Assembly: GCF_030506325.1 (NCBI RefSeq)
Contig: NZ_CP120683.1
Coordinates: forward strand, 6,204,501-6,268,500
DNA: 64,000 bases
DNA from: Tunicatimonas pelagia
GTDB lineage: Bacteria; Bacteroidota; Bacteroidia; Cytophagales; Cyclobacteriaceae
Reading direction: 5' to 3'
Part shown: piece by piece, positions 1-8,370 of the stretch
Position numbering within the stretch: the first letter of the stretch is position 1
How the letters are laid out: every line of letters begins with the position of its first letter
Notes under the pieces: generated by a model
Told to the model about the DNA's origin: nothing
The model's database searches: none
What the model saw: only the letters and a program-made list of their open reading frames with translations
Program-made: the position numbers and the translations under genes

Positions 1-1877
1 TCACTATTTCACTTTCCACCACGGCAATTGCCTTTTCGTTGTTCTTATTCTTGCCTACGCAAGCGGGAGAATTTTTCGGCGAGATGGCCTTCGTCGTAAT
101 TTCAGTATTATTTGTGGCCTTCCTGGAAAGCTTTTTCATTCTACCCGCTCACTTGGCGCACTCCAAAGGCTTGCGAGAAAATAGTAAACCATCGCGCATA
201 GAACGCTGGGCGAGTAGTTCAGTAGCCTTTCTACGCGATAAGGTCTATATGAAGTTATTTCACCGAACTGCCGTAGGCCGGGGGTGGATGCAAGGCTTGA
301 CGTTTATAGCATTCGTGGGTTTACTAGTTGGCTCGGTATCCCTTATTAGTGGGGGAGTAGTCAATTTTACTTTCTTCCCTAACTTAGACGATGATGCCTT
401 CTTCATTGAGTTGGAACTTTCCCCCGGCACTCCGGTAGAGGTAACTCAACAGAAATTAAGTCAAATTGCCGAAGCAGCTCAAGAAGTTAATACTGACCTG
501 AGTGAAGGTAGGGAAGATAAAAAAGAAATCATCCGTTTTGTGGAGATAGTCACTGGTCCGCTGGACAACCAAGGGCAGATAAAAGTAACGATGCTCGGTG
601 GTGAAGAGCGTGGTATTAGCTCGTTTAAGGTTTCCAATGCTATTCGCGAAGCAGCTCCGCCTATCCCGGAGGCTACCCGACTAATTTATGGCTTGGGGGC
701 ATCGACGTCTTTGTTCGGCTTACCCGTATCATTCTCACTAAAGAGTAAAAACTTGGAAGAACTGCGACTAGCAAAACAAGAGCTTAAAGCAGCAATGGAG
801 GATTTCCCCGACGTGAAGGATGTGTCGGATACCGATACACAAGGCAAACAGGAACTGCATATTAAACTGAAGCCCCAAGCGGAGCTACTCGGACTAAGTT
901 TAGGACAAGTGTTAAATCAAGTGCGAGCGGGTTTCTTTGGAGCGCAAGCCCAAAGCTTACAGCGCGGAGATAACGAGGTAGAAGTATGGGTGCGCTATCC
1001 TAAAGAAGGGCGCAATACAAAGGCGGAACTATTGAATATGCGAGTTACGGATCCTGGTGGAAATACCTACTATCTCAAAGATATTGCTTCGGTAGATACG
1101 GAAGAGGGCACATTGGCAATTAACCATCTAGAGGGGCAACGGGAAATTCGTATCGAGGCGAACGTAGCTAGTAACGAGATATCTGCACCTCGAGCTATTA
1201 CTTACATTGAAACCGGATTACTACCTAGTATCTTGCAAAAGTATCCATCAGTATCTTACACCGTGGAGGGGCAAAACCGGCAGTCCTTCAAACTCATTGG
1301 AGCTATTACCACCATTGGCCCGATTATCTTGCTGTTCATATTGGCACTGATTATTATCAACAATAATTCGTTCTCCCAGGGGTTTCTGGTATTTGGTTTG
1401 TTTCCTTTCGCTGCCATTGGGGTCATCATCGGTCACTGGATTCACGGTGAGGCGGTAAACATCTTCTCATTGGTCGGTACAATTGCGCTTATCGGAGTAT
1501 TTGTGAACAATGCTCTGGTCTTTATCTCTACGCTCAACGATCTGCTTAAGGAGGGGAAAGATTTTATTGGAGCCATTGTTGAGTCGGCTCAATCCCGATT
1601 TCGCCCCATTATCTTAACTACCATTACTACAGTAGCGGGTTTAGGGCCGCTCATTGGTTCTAGTAGTACGGGAGCGCAGTTTCTAAAAGGCCCAGCGATT
1701 GCGATGGCTTACGGTTTAGGATTTGGAATTTTTAATGTACTCATTCTGCTGCCGCTAATGCTGGTCGTATTTAATCGCCTGCGCCTATGGTGGCATAATC
1801 GAGTACGAAACCGTCAGCTATCTCCGGCTGAAGTGGAACCAGCGGTCATGAAGCTTAAGTATACCATCAACGAATAA
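1..1877 (+). CDS. RND efflux pump, inner-membrane permease (5'-truncated by window edge)
   Basis: This is the C-terminal ~624 codons of a proton-driven RND (AcrB/HAE1-type) permease. The frame is open to the left edge, so the start lies outside the window. Visible parts are the end of the first membrane block (FLPTQAGEFFGEMAF, then ESFFILPAHLAH), the second periplasmic porter/docking region, and a final block of five to six hydrophobic helices containing GVFVNNALVF and the RFRPIILTTITT stretch typical of RND proteins. Its TAA shares one base with the ATG of the TolC-like gene (TAATG), so the two are probably translationally coupled in one efflux operon. The membrane-fusion partner is presumably upstream, off the window. 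The substrate cannot be told from sequence. Confidence 0.93.
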   Translation, partial: TISLSTTAIAFSLFLFLPTQAGEFFGEMAFVVISVLFVAFLESFFILPAHLAHSKGLRENSKPSRIERWASSSVAFLRDKVYMKLFHRTAVGRGWMQGLTFIAFVGLLVGSVSLISGGVVNFTFFPNLDDDAFFIELELSPGTPVEVTQQKLSQIAEAAQEVNTDLSEGREDKKEIIRFVEIVTGPLDNQGQIKVTMLGGEERGISSFKVSNAIREAAPPIPEATRLIYGLGASTSLFGLPVSFSLKSKNLEELRLAKQELKAAMEDFPDVKDVSDTDTQGKQELHIKLKPQAELLGLSLGQVLNQVRAGFFGAQAQSLQRGDNEVEVWVRYPKEGRNTKAELLNMRVTDPGGNTYYLKDIASVDTEEGTLAINHLEGQREIRIEANVASNEISAPRAITYIETGLLPSILQKYPSVSYTVEGQNRQSFKLIGAITTIGPIILLFILALIIINNNSFSQGFLVFGLFPFAAIGVIIGHWIHGEAVNIFSLVGTIALIGVFVNNALVFISTLNDLLKEGKDFIGAIVESAQSRFRPIILTTITTVAGLGPLIGSSSTGAQFLKGPAIAMAYGLGFGIFNVLILLPLMLVVFNRLRLWWHNRVRNRQLSPAEVEPAVMKLKYTINE

Positions 1878-3382
1878 TGATCAAAACCATGAATATCTAT
1901 AAAATTACATTAGCACTGGTGAGCACTAAGATGAAAATAGTTGGTACTCTTCCTCTTTGGGAAAGGAGGCCGCCGTGGAACGGGGTAGGAGGATTTGAGC
2001 GAGCAAAGGTGCTAAACTCAAAAGTAGCTAATATCATACTATTTATGTTCTGCTGTTTACTAACTACGGTCACTACAACCGGATTTAGTCAGGAAGTAGC
2101 CGTATCGTCCGATTCTTCGCAGCTAACGCTGGAAGAGGCAATTTCTCAGGCACTGGAGAATAATTACGATATCCGCCTGGAGCGATACCAGATAGAACGT
2201 AGCCAAAACAGTGTATCTCGTGCCCTGTCAGGACAGATGCCTACGCTTAATCTTAACGGCAGCTACGAGTGGGGCTACGCCAATACGGAGATTCAGACGT
2301 TGCCGATGGGAGGAGGTGAAGCTCCGGCGGAAAATCCTCCGATGGAGCTGGAGGGAACCGCCAACGCCTTCTCGGTACAACCTCAGTTGAATGTCCCTAT
2401 CTTTCAGGGGTTTAAGGGTAAGTATCGTTACGAACAGTTGGAAAACGCTCAGCGGATGAGCGAGTTGCAGCGCGACGGGGTTGTTGAACAAACCTTAGTC
2501 AGCACAGTATCGGCTTATCTGGAAGCTGCCCGTTTGCAGGCACAATTGGAAATCAATCAAGAGAATATCGCTCTTTCTTACGACCGCTGGCAGCGGGTGG
2601 AGGAAGATGCAAAGTTCGGGGTGGCTAACTCTATTCGCCGATTGCAGGCCGAAGTAGACTTGAAAACTGATAGTGCGAACTATCGTAATATGTTACTTTC
2701 TTACCAAAACAGCCTGCGAAACTTGAACGTGGTGATGGTGCGTCCGCTTGATGATCAGTATTCAGTAGAGGAAGAGTTATTACTCAGCGAGCAACTAGAC
2801 TACGAAGCCCTGCTAAGCGATATGAAAGCCAACAATACCCAACTCAAGCTTTCGCAACGGGGTATTGATAATGCGCTCTACGAAGAGAAAATCGCTCAAG
2901 GAGATTATCTGCCGACGGTGCAGGGCTACGCTAATTATTCGTACCTCAACTCGGAGGACGAAGCCAACTTTTTGCAGAGCAACGTAGCTTACGGGCCTAA
3001 TGTAGGGGTGACACTCAGCTACTCAATCTTCTCGGGTGGAGCCAGAAAGATTCAGCAGCAAAACGCGCAACTGAGCCGGCAAGAGCAGGAAATGACCCTG
3101 GAGAGTCGGCGGTTTACCCTGGAGAAAGAGCTGCGAAACGCTTACGCTCAGTACGTTAACAATCAAAACCAGCTACGAATTGAGCAATTAAACTTAGCTA
3201 CGTTTGAGCAAAACTATCAGAAGACGCAGGAAGATTTCAAGCTAGGATTGATTACTGCCTCCGATGTTCGCACCGCTCAGCTAAATCTTACTGCTGCGAA
3301 AAACCGTATTAATACTTTGACCTACGCGGTGAAGCAATCCGAGATTCGGCTGTTGCAGCTTAGCGGAAGGTTGACTCAGTAA
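1877..3382 (+). CDS. TolC-like outer-membrane efflux channel
   Basis: This is an outer-membrane efflux protein with two OEP repeats, which would form the exit duct for the RND pump just upstream. After the export signal, TLEEAISQALENNYDIRLERY begins the first OEP repeat. Long amphipathic helices and two barrel-strand regions follow, ending LRLLQLSGRLTQ-like. The start is uncertain. The first ATG overlaps the pump's stop, but it puts about 56 unusual residues before the real signal peptide (around MFCCLLTTVTTTGFSQ, ATG at 2045). Those residues include a WERRPPWNGVGGF stretch encoded by a repeat-like DNA segment. The 2045 ATG or one slightly upstream may be the true start. The family is certain; only the N-terminus is open. 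Confidence 0.92.
   Translation: MIKTMNIYKITLALVSTKMKIVGTLPLWERRPPWNGVGGFERAKVLNSKVANIILFMFCCLLTTVTTTGFSQEVAVSSDSSQLTLEEAISQALENNYDIRLERYQIERSQNSVSRALSGQMPTLNLNGSYEWGYANTEIQTLPMGGGEAPAENPPMELEGTANAFSVQPQLNVPIFQGFKGKYRYEQLENAQRMSELQRDGVVEQTLVSTVSAYLEAARLQAQLEINQENIALSYDRWQRVEEDAKFGVANSIRRLQAEVDLKTDSANYRNMLLSYQNSLRNLNVVMVRPLDDQYSVEEELLLSEQLDYEALLSDMKANNTQLKLSQRGIDNALYEEKIAQGDYLPTVQGYANYSYLNSEDEANFLQSNVAYGPNVGVTLSYSIFSGGARKIQQQNAQLSRQEQEMTLESRRFTLEKELRNAYAQYVNNQNQLRIEQLNLATFEQNYQKTQEDFKLGLITASDVRTAQLNLTAAKNRINTLTYAVKQSEIRLLQLSGRLTQ
1950..1996 (+). repeat. Possible interspersed GC-rich repeat inside the 5' end of the TolC-like gene
   Basis: A GC-rich, purine-skewed block sits between the first ATG and the signal peptide of the TolC-like gene. 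It holds an imperfect hairpin (CCTCTTT ... AAAGGAGG) followed by a GGGGTAGGAGGATT-like tail. Short repeats of this look are known between genes in Bacteroidota; assigning this copy to them is inference. It is translated only if the earliest ATG is used. Confidence 0.35.
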
Positions 3383-3412
3383 TCATAAGTGCTAACCTAG
3401 AGATTTTACACT

Positions 3413-3964
3413 ATGCTTTTTTTGAAAAAACAACTGTTCTTCTTACTACTAATCTTACCTACTGCTTTTGCTTTTCCAATCTGGAATACCTGGAGTATCT
3501 CCGACGATTACGAAGTTCGCTTTTCCGGTTCGGGAGCTGAGGGAACATTCCGCGGATTGACGGGCACGGTGGTATTCAATCCTGACCAGCTTGGGCAAGC
3601 CCAATTCGATGTATCGGTTGATGCTACGACTATTGACACTGGAAACAAAACGAAGGACAAGCACGCTCGAGGTAAAGATTGGTTTGATGTAGAACAGTAC
3701 CCGGAAATTAAGTTTCGCTCCTCCCAGATTACTAAAGTCGGCGAGCAGTATCAAATGACGGGTACACTCACGCTACACGGAACAGAAAAGGAAATTACGT
3801 TTCCTTTCACGTTTACCGAAAATGGTAGTTCCGGGCTATTTGAAGGCAGCTTCACGGTAGACCGGGAAGAATATGGCATCGAGGGGCCGTTCATCAGCTT
3901 TATGGTCGGAGACGACTTTGAAGTGAGTTTAAAAGTACCAGTTCAGTCATCTAGTGCTAAATGA
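3413..3964 (+). CDS. YceI-family periplasmic protein
   Basis: This is a secreted YceI-family protein (183 aa, usual length). These proteins form a lipocalin-like barrel that binds isoprenoid or other amphiphilic molecules in the periplasm; the ligand is unknown here. An N-terminal signal peptide (LLLILPTAFAF) is followed by FSGSGAEGTFRGLTGTVVFN, then GRDWF-like KDWFDVEQYPEIKF and the TGTLTLHGTEKEITFP strand, all family hallmarks. It begins 30 bases after the TolC-like gene and its TGA overlaps the start region of the next small gene, so it probably belongs to the efflux operon. Bacteroidota often place YceI beside envelope or efflux genes, but a joint function is inference. Confidence 0.9.
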   Translation: MLFLKKQLFFLLLILPTAFAFPIWNTWSISDDYEVRFSGSGAEGTFRGLTGTVVFNPDQLGQAQFDVSVDATTIDTGNKTKDKHARGKDWFDVEQYPEIKFRSSQITKVGEQYQMTGTLTLHGTEKEITFPFTFTENGSSGLFEGSFTVDREEYGIEGPFISFMVGDDFEVSLKVPVQSSSAK

Positions 3965-3971
3965 AGAAATT

Positions 3972-4121
3972 ATGGAAGATCTTATTCATCCTCAGCACGC
4001 TAGTTTAAGCTATTTGACGGGCTGGCAAACGGCTCTTCACAATTTTGAGCGTTGGAATCAGGAGCATTCCAATAGGGCAAAGCGACCAATGAGGTTGAAG
4101 AAGAGGCAAAGCCGTGGCTAA
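3972..4121 (+). CDS. Small basic protein (49 aa), paralogue of the small gene at 11558
   Basis: This gene is too short for usual length cut-offs. Its 49 codons encode a cytosolic-looking, strongly basic protein with an aromatic core (SLSYLTGWQTALHNFERW) and a Lys/Arg-rich tail. The core matches the 48-aa product at 11558: the shared pattern is Y-L-x-G-W-x-x-A-x-x-N-F, followed by a charged tail in both. It starts 7 bases after the YceI stop and its last 8 bases overlap the GTG start of the PldA-like gene, which suggests translational coupling. No known domain is recognised. Its reality rests on paralogy and position; the ATG is the only reasonable start. Confidence 0.62.
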   Translation: MEDLIHPQHASLSYLTGWQTALHNFERWNQEHSNRAKRPMRLKKRQSRG

Positions 4122-4932
4122 ACGCAACTTCTGGTTGGCATTTTGGATTGGGTGGGTAGGTTTACCTGCATTCGCGCAGGTTTCTGTTGACAGTGCCCAC
4201 TTTACTGAGGCATTCCAACAGGAACCACCCTTCGGAATCTTCAAAGATAACTACTTCATCACCGGAGCACCCATTGGCGAAACCCCCAACCGTATGAACG
4301 CCGATGCTAAGTTTCAGATCAGTTTTAAGCATCGGCTTATTGACCGGAAGCTTCCCTTTGGTACGTATCTGTTTCTGACTTATACTCAGAAATCATTCTG
4401 GAATATTTACCAAGAGTCGAGTCCTTTTGCAGAAACCAATTATAATCCTGGGTTGGGGCTAGGAAAGCTACAGTTCCGGAATGGTAAGTTGGGCGGTATT
4501 GCCTTGCTACAAGTAGAGCATGAGTCGAACGGGTTGCCCCCGGAAAGCTCCCGCAGTTGGAACAGCCTTTCGGTCAATTACCTAAAATTTGCGACTGATG
4601 ATTTATTGGTTGGCCTGAAAGCTTGGCTGCCCTTTGGGTACACTAAAGATAATGAAGATTTGATGGAATATATTGGTTTTCAAGAGCTAACAGCTCATTG
4701 GCGAGTTGCCAACCGTCTGTTGTTTGATGTTCAACTACGAAAGGCGGCTGCATGGAACAATCGAGGTAGTCTTCAAGCAGGAATGAGTTACAAAATTGAT
4801 TCGGAAGCCAATCAGTACTTATACATACAATGGTGGCAGGGCTATGCCGAGAGTTTGATTGAGTACGAACAAGTAAGCAGTATGCTTCGGCTAGGGATTG
4901 CCATTAAACCACCTTTCCCCGACTATTACTAA
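4114..4932 (+). CDS. pldA: Outer-membrane phospholipase A1 (PldA/OMPLA family)
   Basis: This is a calcium-dependent outer-membrane phospholipase, which hydrolyses phospholipids that flip into the outer leaflet. A signal peptide ends near PAFAQ. The active-site segment EHESNG-PPESSRSWN is visible: His136, Ser138 and Asn150 keep the H-x-S and H+14 Asn spacing of the known catalytic triad. An upstream YTQKSFW strand is also characteristic. The barrel strands end with hydrophobic/aromatic PPFPDYY. The GTG start overlaps the end of the small upstream gene. Length (272 aa) fits the family. It appears to be the last gene of the first efflux/envelope operon. Confidence 0.9.
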   Translation: MAKRNFWLAFWIGWVGLPAFAQVSVDSAHFTEAFQQEPPFGIFKDNYFITGAPIGETPNRMNADAKFQISFKHRLIDRKLPFGTYLFLTYTQKSFWNIYQESSPFAETNYNPGLGLGKLQFRNGKLGGIALLQVEHESNGLPPESSRSWNSLSVNYLKFATDDLLVGLKAWLPFGYTKDNEDLMEYIGFQELTAHWRVANRLLFDVQLRKAAAWNNRGSLQAGMSYKIDSEANQYLYIQWWQGYAESLIEYEQVSSMLRLGIAIKPPFPDYY

Positions 4933-5129
4933 GTAATAGCCTACAGCGTAATTGTTCAAGTAAAGGTAAATAATATCAATCGGTTTCCCTCTTAAGGTAT
5001 GCTTGTCTATCACTCAATTGAGCGTGAAACAACAACTGAATTTTCTATTAATAACAGCTTGAAATGACTACACATTTGAACTTTTGCAAGATTATCTCGT
5101 TTTTTACTGGTGCACCAAAATCGAAGACA

Positions 5130-5759
5130 ATGACTGAAGAGGCGCAGCAAGCAGAAAACACCGAGGAGAAAATCCGGCAGGTAGCTAAGCGGTTATTCAC
5201 CGAGCGGGGCTACAATGGCACGAAGATTCGCGATGTAGCAGAAGAAGCGGGTGTCAATATTGCTTTACTAAACTACTATTTCCGTAGCAAAGAGCGACTT
5301 TATGAGTCAATCGTAATCGAAAACTTTCAGGAATACCTTGGTACACTGGCTGTAGTACTTAACGAGCCTGATCTTCCGCTAGAAGAACGTCTTCGCCGTT
5401 ACACCACTCAAATGATTGACACACTAAAGGCTAATCCCGATTTGGCTTTTTTTATTATGAATGAGGGGCGTAATAATGGAGAGTTTTGTCAGAAATTCTT
5501 GTCTAAGTACGATAAGATCATGGCCCACTCTAAACTAGCTGAACAGCTACAACATGAAGTGGAGGTTGGCTCCATTAGGTCGATTGATATGTTCATGCTC
5601 GATTCCATGCTGCACGCCCAATTAATCATGCCCTTCATTCAACTACCCATTTGGCGGCAGGTAGACTACATTAGCGATGCTGATTTTGATAAGTTTTTAG
5701 AGCAGCTAAAGCAAACAGTTCCAGATATGATTATGGCATATTTGCGATCGAAACCTTGA
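5130..5759 (+). CDS. TetR-family transcriptional repressor
   Basis: This is a TetR/AcrR regulator. The N-terminal helix-turn-helix reads KIRQVAKRLFTERGYNGTKIRDVAEEAGVNIALLNYYFRSKERLYESI across residues ~14-60, and the rest is an all-helical ligand-binding domain. I chose ATG 5130 (MTEEAQQAENT...) because the reading frame upstream (ATG 5064) adds 22 unlike residues. The gene lies directly upstream of, and points toward, a TolC/MFP/RND operon, and two AT-rich palindromes sit in the gap between them. By family precedent it should repress that operon until a pump substrate binds; the inducer is unknown. Confidence 0.93.
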   Translation: MTEEAQQAENTEEKIRQVAKRLFTERGYNGTKIRDVAEEAGVNIALLNYYFRSKERLYESIVIENFQEYLGTLAVVLNEPDLPLEERLRRYTTQMIDTLKANPDLAFFIMNEGRNNGEFCQKFLSKYDKIMAHSKLAEQLQHEVEVGSIRSIDMFMLDSMLHAQLIMPFIQLPIWRQVDYISDADFDKFLEQLKQTVPDMIMAYLRSKP

Positions 5760-5783
5760 CACAACTATTTTTTTGCCCATCAA

Positions 5784-5799
5784 TTAAACAGTTGTTTAA
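5784..5799. promoter_or_regulatory. Candidate TetR operator 1 (palindrome)
   Basis: A perfect inverted repeat, TTAAACA-GT-TGTTTAA, lies 25 bases after the TetR stop codon and upstream of the efflux operon. It shares its half-site (TTAAAC) with a second palindrome 84 bases further on. Paired palindromes between a tetR gene and an efflux operon are the usual arrangement for TetR control; binding here is inference. Confidence 0.5.
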
Positions 5800-5867
5800 A
5801 AAAATTTTTTAAAATTTTCTATTTTTCTCAACCTTTCTGTTAGAACACCGTATTCTCTGTAAAATGA

Positions 5868-5885
5868 TTTAAACACACGTTTAAA
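5868..5885. promoter_or_regulatory. Candidate TetR operator 2 (palindrome)
   Basis: A perfect inverted repeat, TTTAAAC-ACAC-GTTTAAA, ends 14 bases before the ATG of the TolC-like gene, where bound repressor would block transcription or translation initiation. It has the same TTAAAC half-site as operator 1 but a spacer two bases longer, which may mean unequal affinity. Confidence 0.5.
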
Positions 5886-5899
5886 ATAAGTATTTTAAA

Positions 5900-7234
5900 A
5901 TGAAATATAGTTTTACAGCGATTTTTTGGGCAATTATAACCAGTGTGGCTTGGGCTCAAGAATCTTACACATTAGACCAAACCATTGAGCGCGCTCTTAG
6001 CGAAAATCTCAACATTCAAGTAAGTCAGCAGGGAAAAAACCTCTTCGATGAGCAGGTTCGGGAGGTAAGAAATAATTTCTTACCTACTATTAACTTCAGC
6101 GGTTCCCACCAGTACTTCTTTGATATTCCAACCCAGGTGGCTCCGGCTGATGCATTTGCTACCCCAGGTACCGAACCTGCCCCCAATGCCCCGGCCTATT
6201 TACCGCTAGCATTCGGTTTACCTCACCAAACAAATTTGACGGTACAGCTTCAGCAGGTTTTGTACAATCCACAACTGCCTATTGGTATTAAGGCCGCCCA
6301 AACGGGGCGGGATATGGCTGATCTACAGCTTCGTCAAACTAAAGAGCAAACCATACAGTACGTGTCTTCGGCTTACTACAATGCTCAGTCACTGGCTCAA
6401 CAAATTAAATCGCTTAAGCAAAACCAAGCATCGTTAGACCGCCTGATTGAAATCACGAAGCTACTGCGGCAAAATGATCTGGCTAAAGGTACCGACGTGG
6501 AACGTTTGCAGTTGAACCAAGCCAGTCTTGCCAATCGGGTAGCTAATCTGGAGGTAGCCTACGAGCAACTGCTCAATACGCTTAAGCTACTAACTCATAC
6601 CTCAATGACGGAGCCATTTGCCATTGACACGGCGATCAACCGTCAAGAAGTGGTTATGCTGTCAGTACCGGATAGCATGGGTCGTACCGATATTGCTTTG
6701 GCACACAAGCAGTTGGAAGTACAGAAACTGGAAGAACGACAAATCTTATCGGGCTACCTGCCGTCACTTTACGCGACGGGTGTGTACGGTCAAACCGGAT
6801 TTGGTGAATTAGATCAGGATTACTACGAGATGTTTCCGATCAGTTACGTAGGTGTCCAGATGAACCTACCCATTTTTGACGGGCTACAAAAGCGCTCGAA
6901 ACGGATACAGAACCGAATTCAACAAAGCCAGACCGAAACTCAAATTGAGTTTCTGGAACAGCAGGTGGAAACGGAGATTGCTAATGCTTACGCCAGCCTG
7001 AATACCCAGCAGCAGGCGGTACAAGTGCAGCAGCAAGCATTAGCCCTTGCTCAAAAAGTATTTCAAAATATTCAGCTTCAGTACCGCGAAGGGGTGGCGG
7101 GAGTGAGTGATATCATCAACTCCGAGAATGAACTTCGGCAGGCGCAAACCGACTACTTCACCGCCTGGGCTCAACTGCGTTTGGCAGAGCTCGATATGCG
7201 TCAGGCAACCGGTAACCTACTAGCCAACCGATAA
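5900..7234 (+). CDS. TolC-like outer-membrane efflux channel
   Basis: This is the outer-membrane duct of the second RND efflux system (444 aa, typical length). A signal peptide ends at WAQ, then YTLDQTIERALSENLNIQVSQQG opens the first OEP repeat. Long coiled-coil helices rich in Gln/Glu follow, and the second OEP repeat ends with LRLAELDMRQATGNLLANR. It begins 14 bases after a palindrome proposed as a TetR operator and is followed in order by a fusion protein and an RND pump, a complete tripartite set. It is distinct in sequence from the TolC-like protein of the first system, so the two are not a recent duplication. Confidence 0.94.
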   Translation: MKYSFTAIFWAIITSVAWAQESYTLDQTIERALSENLNIQVSQQGKNLFDEQVREVRNNFLPTINFSGSHQYFFDIPTQVAPADAFATPGTEPAPNAPAYLPLAFGLPHQTNLTVQLQQVLYNPQLPIGIKAAQTGRDMADLQLRQTKEQTIQYVSSAYYNAQSLAQQIKSLKQNQASLDRLIEITKLLRQNDLAKGTDVERLQLNQASLANRVANLEVAYEQLLNTLKLLTHTSMTEPFAIDTAINRQEVVMLSVPDSMGRTDIALAHKQLEVQKLEERQILSGYLPSLYATGVYGQTGFGELDQDYYEMFPISYVGVQMNLPIFDGLQKRSKRIQNRIQQSQTETQIEFLEQQVETEIANAYASLNTQQQAVQVQQQALALAQKVFQNIQLQYREGVAGVSDIINSENELRQAQTDYFTAWAQLRLAELDMRQATGNLLANR

Positions 7235-7274
7235 CTAAAAAATTAGCGACTATATCTTCTATTCTAACATTATC

Positions 7275-8351
7275 ATGAAAACTAACACAAACAAAAAAAT
7301 CATACGCGGCACCCTGGTTATTGGGTTGGCGCTGGCCTTGGGAGCCTGGACGTACACCACGCTGATGGCTAACAAAGAAGCGGTAGAAGGTCGCGTTTAC
7401 GAACGGGACTTTACCCGGAATACCCCGGTGCAAGTTGTACAGGTAGCCCGCCAAAGCCTGGAACAATCGCGTCGCTTACTGGGTACTTTTCAACCAAGCC
7501 GTGAGCTGGATATAACCGTTCAAGCGCAAGGTGAGGTAATACACGAAGCGGTTCGTGAAGGCGAACAGGTACGTGCCGGAAGCCTCATCGCTAAGATTGA
7601 CGACGAGCAGTTACAGTATCAACTCATTGCCGCTGAAGCTGATTACCAAGATGCGGTACGCGAAGCAAAACGTTACGAAGCCCTTACTGCGGGTGAAGCG
7701 GTACCGAAGGTTCAGCTTGACAAAGCTGAGCTACGCCTAGCAAGTACGGAAAGCCAACTGAAATCGCTTAAGAAGCGGATTCGGCAAACGAGGGTAACAT
7801 CTCCTTTCAATGGCGTAATTACCACCAAAATGTTCGAGAAAGGAACCGTGGTTGCTCCGGGAATGCCCCTGGCTCATCTCACCGATATTAATACCCTCAA
7901 GCTAATTGTACAAGTGCCTGAAGCCGAACTGCTTAGGTTTAAAGAAGGGGAAGAAGTAACAGTAAAAACCGACGTTCATCCGACAGCCAGCTATCCGGGT
8001 ACTATCACGATGGTGGGAGCCCAAGGTGATGAGGCTCACAACTTTCCAGTGCACGTTCGGGTCTCTAATTCCGAAGAGCATCCGTTGCGGGCAGGTATGT
8101 ACGGCTACCTACAATTTGACCTATCCGGTAGAGACGAGACGCTAGTCATTCCTCGGGAGGCATTAATTGGCTCGTCGCGCGATGCCAGTGTGTACCTGGT
8201 GCGCGATAGCACTGCGTACAAACATTCTATTCGCCTAGGGCAAACTACCGGAGGTGATCTGGAGGTATTGGAAGGCTTGCAAGAAGGTGATCAAGTAGTT
8301 GTGAACGGACAGATCAATCTGACCGACAGTACCCGCGTGACTATCCGCTAA
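7275..8351 (+). CDS. RND efflux membrane-fusion protein (HlyD/AcrA family)
   Basis: This periplasmic adaptor links the RND pump to the TolC-like duct. An N-terminal membrane anchor (IIRGTLVIGLALALGAWTYTTLMA) is followed by a lipoyl-like half-motif (GEVIHEAVREGEQVRAGSLIAKIDD), an alpha-hairpin (~residues 115-165), the second lipoyl half (TSPFNGVITTKMFEKGTVVAPGMPLAHL), a beta-barrel domain, and the membrane-proximal domain ending GDQVVVNGQINLTDSTRV. The absence of a lipobox cysteine suggests a helix anchor rather than a lipid anchor. It lies 40 bases after the TolC gene and 19 bases before the pump, clearly in one operon. Confidence 0.94.
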   Translation: MKTNTNKKIIRGTLVIGLALALGAWTYTTLMANKEAVEGRVYERDFTRNTPVQVVQVARQSLEQSRRLLGTFQPSRELDITVQAQGEVIHEAVREGEQVRAGSLIAKIDDEQLQYQLIAAEADYQDAVREAKRYEALTAGEAVPKVQLDKAELRLASTESQLKSLKKRIRQTRVTSPFNGVITTKMFEKGTVVAPGMPLAHLTDINTLKLIVQVPEAELLRFKEGEEVTVKTDVHPTASYPGTITMVGAQGDEAHNFPVHVRVSNSEEHPLRAGMYGYLQFDLSGRDETLVIPREALIGSSRDASVYLVRDSTAYKHSIRLGQTTGGDLEVLEGLQEGDQVVVNGQINLTDSTRVTIR

Positions 8352-8370
8352 CCCAAAAGAACCAAACAGT

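Noticed and set aside
3961-4008. 15-codon frame resembling a signal peptide start (MKKLWKILF...)
   Set aside because: Overlaps the better supported 49-aa gene in another phase and stops at once.
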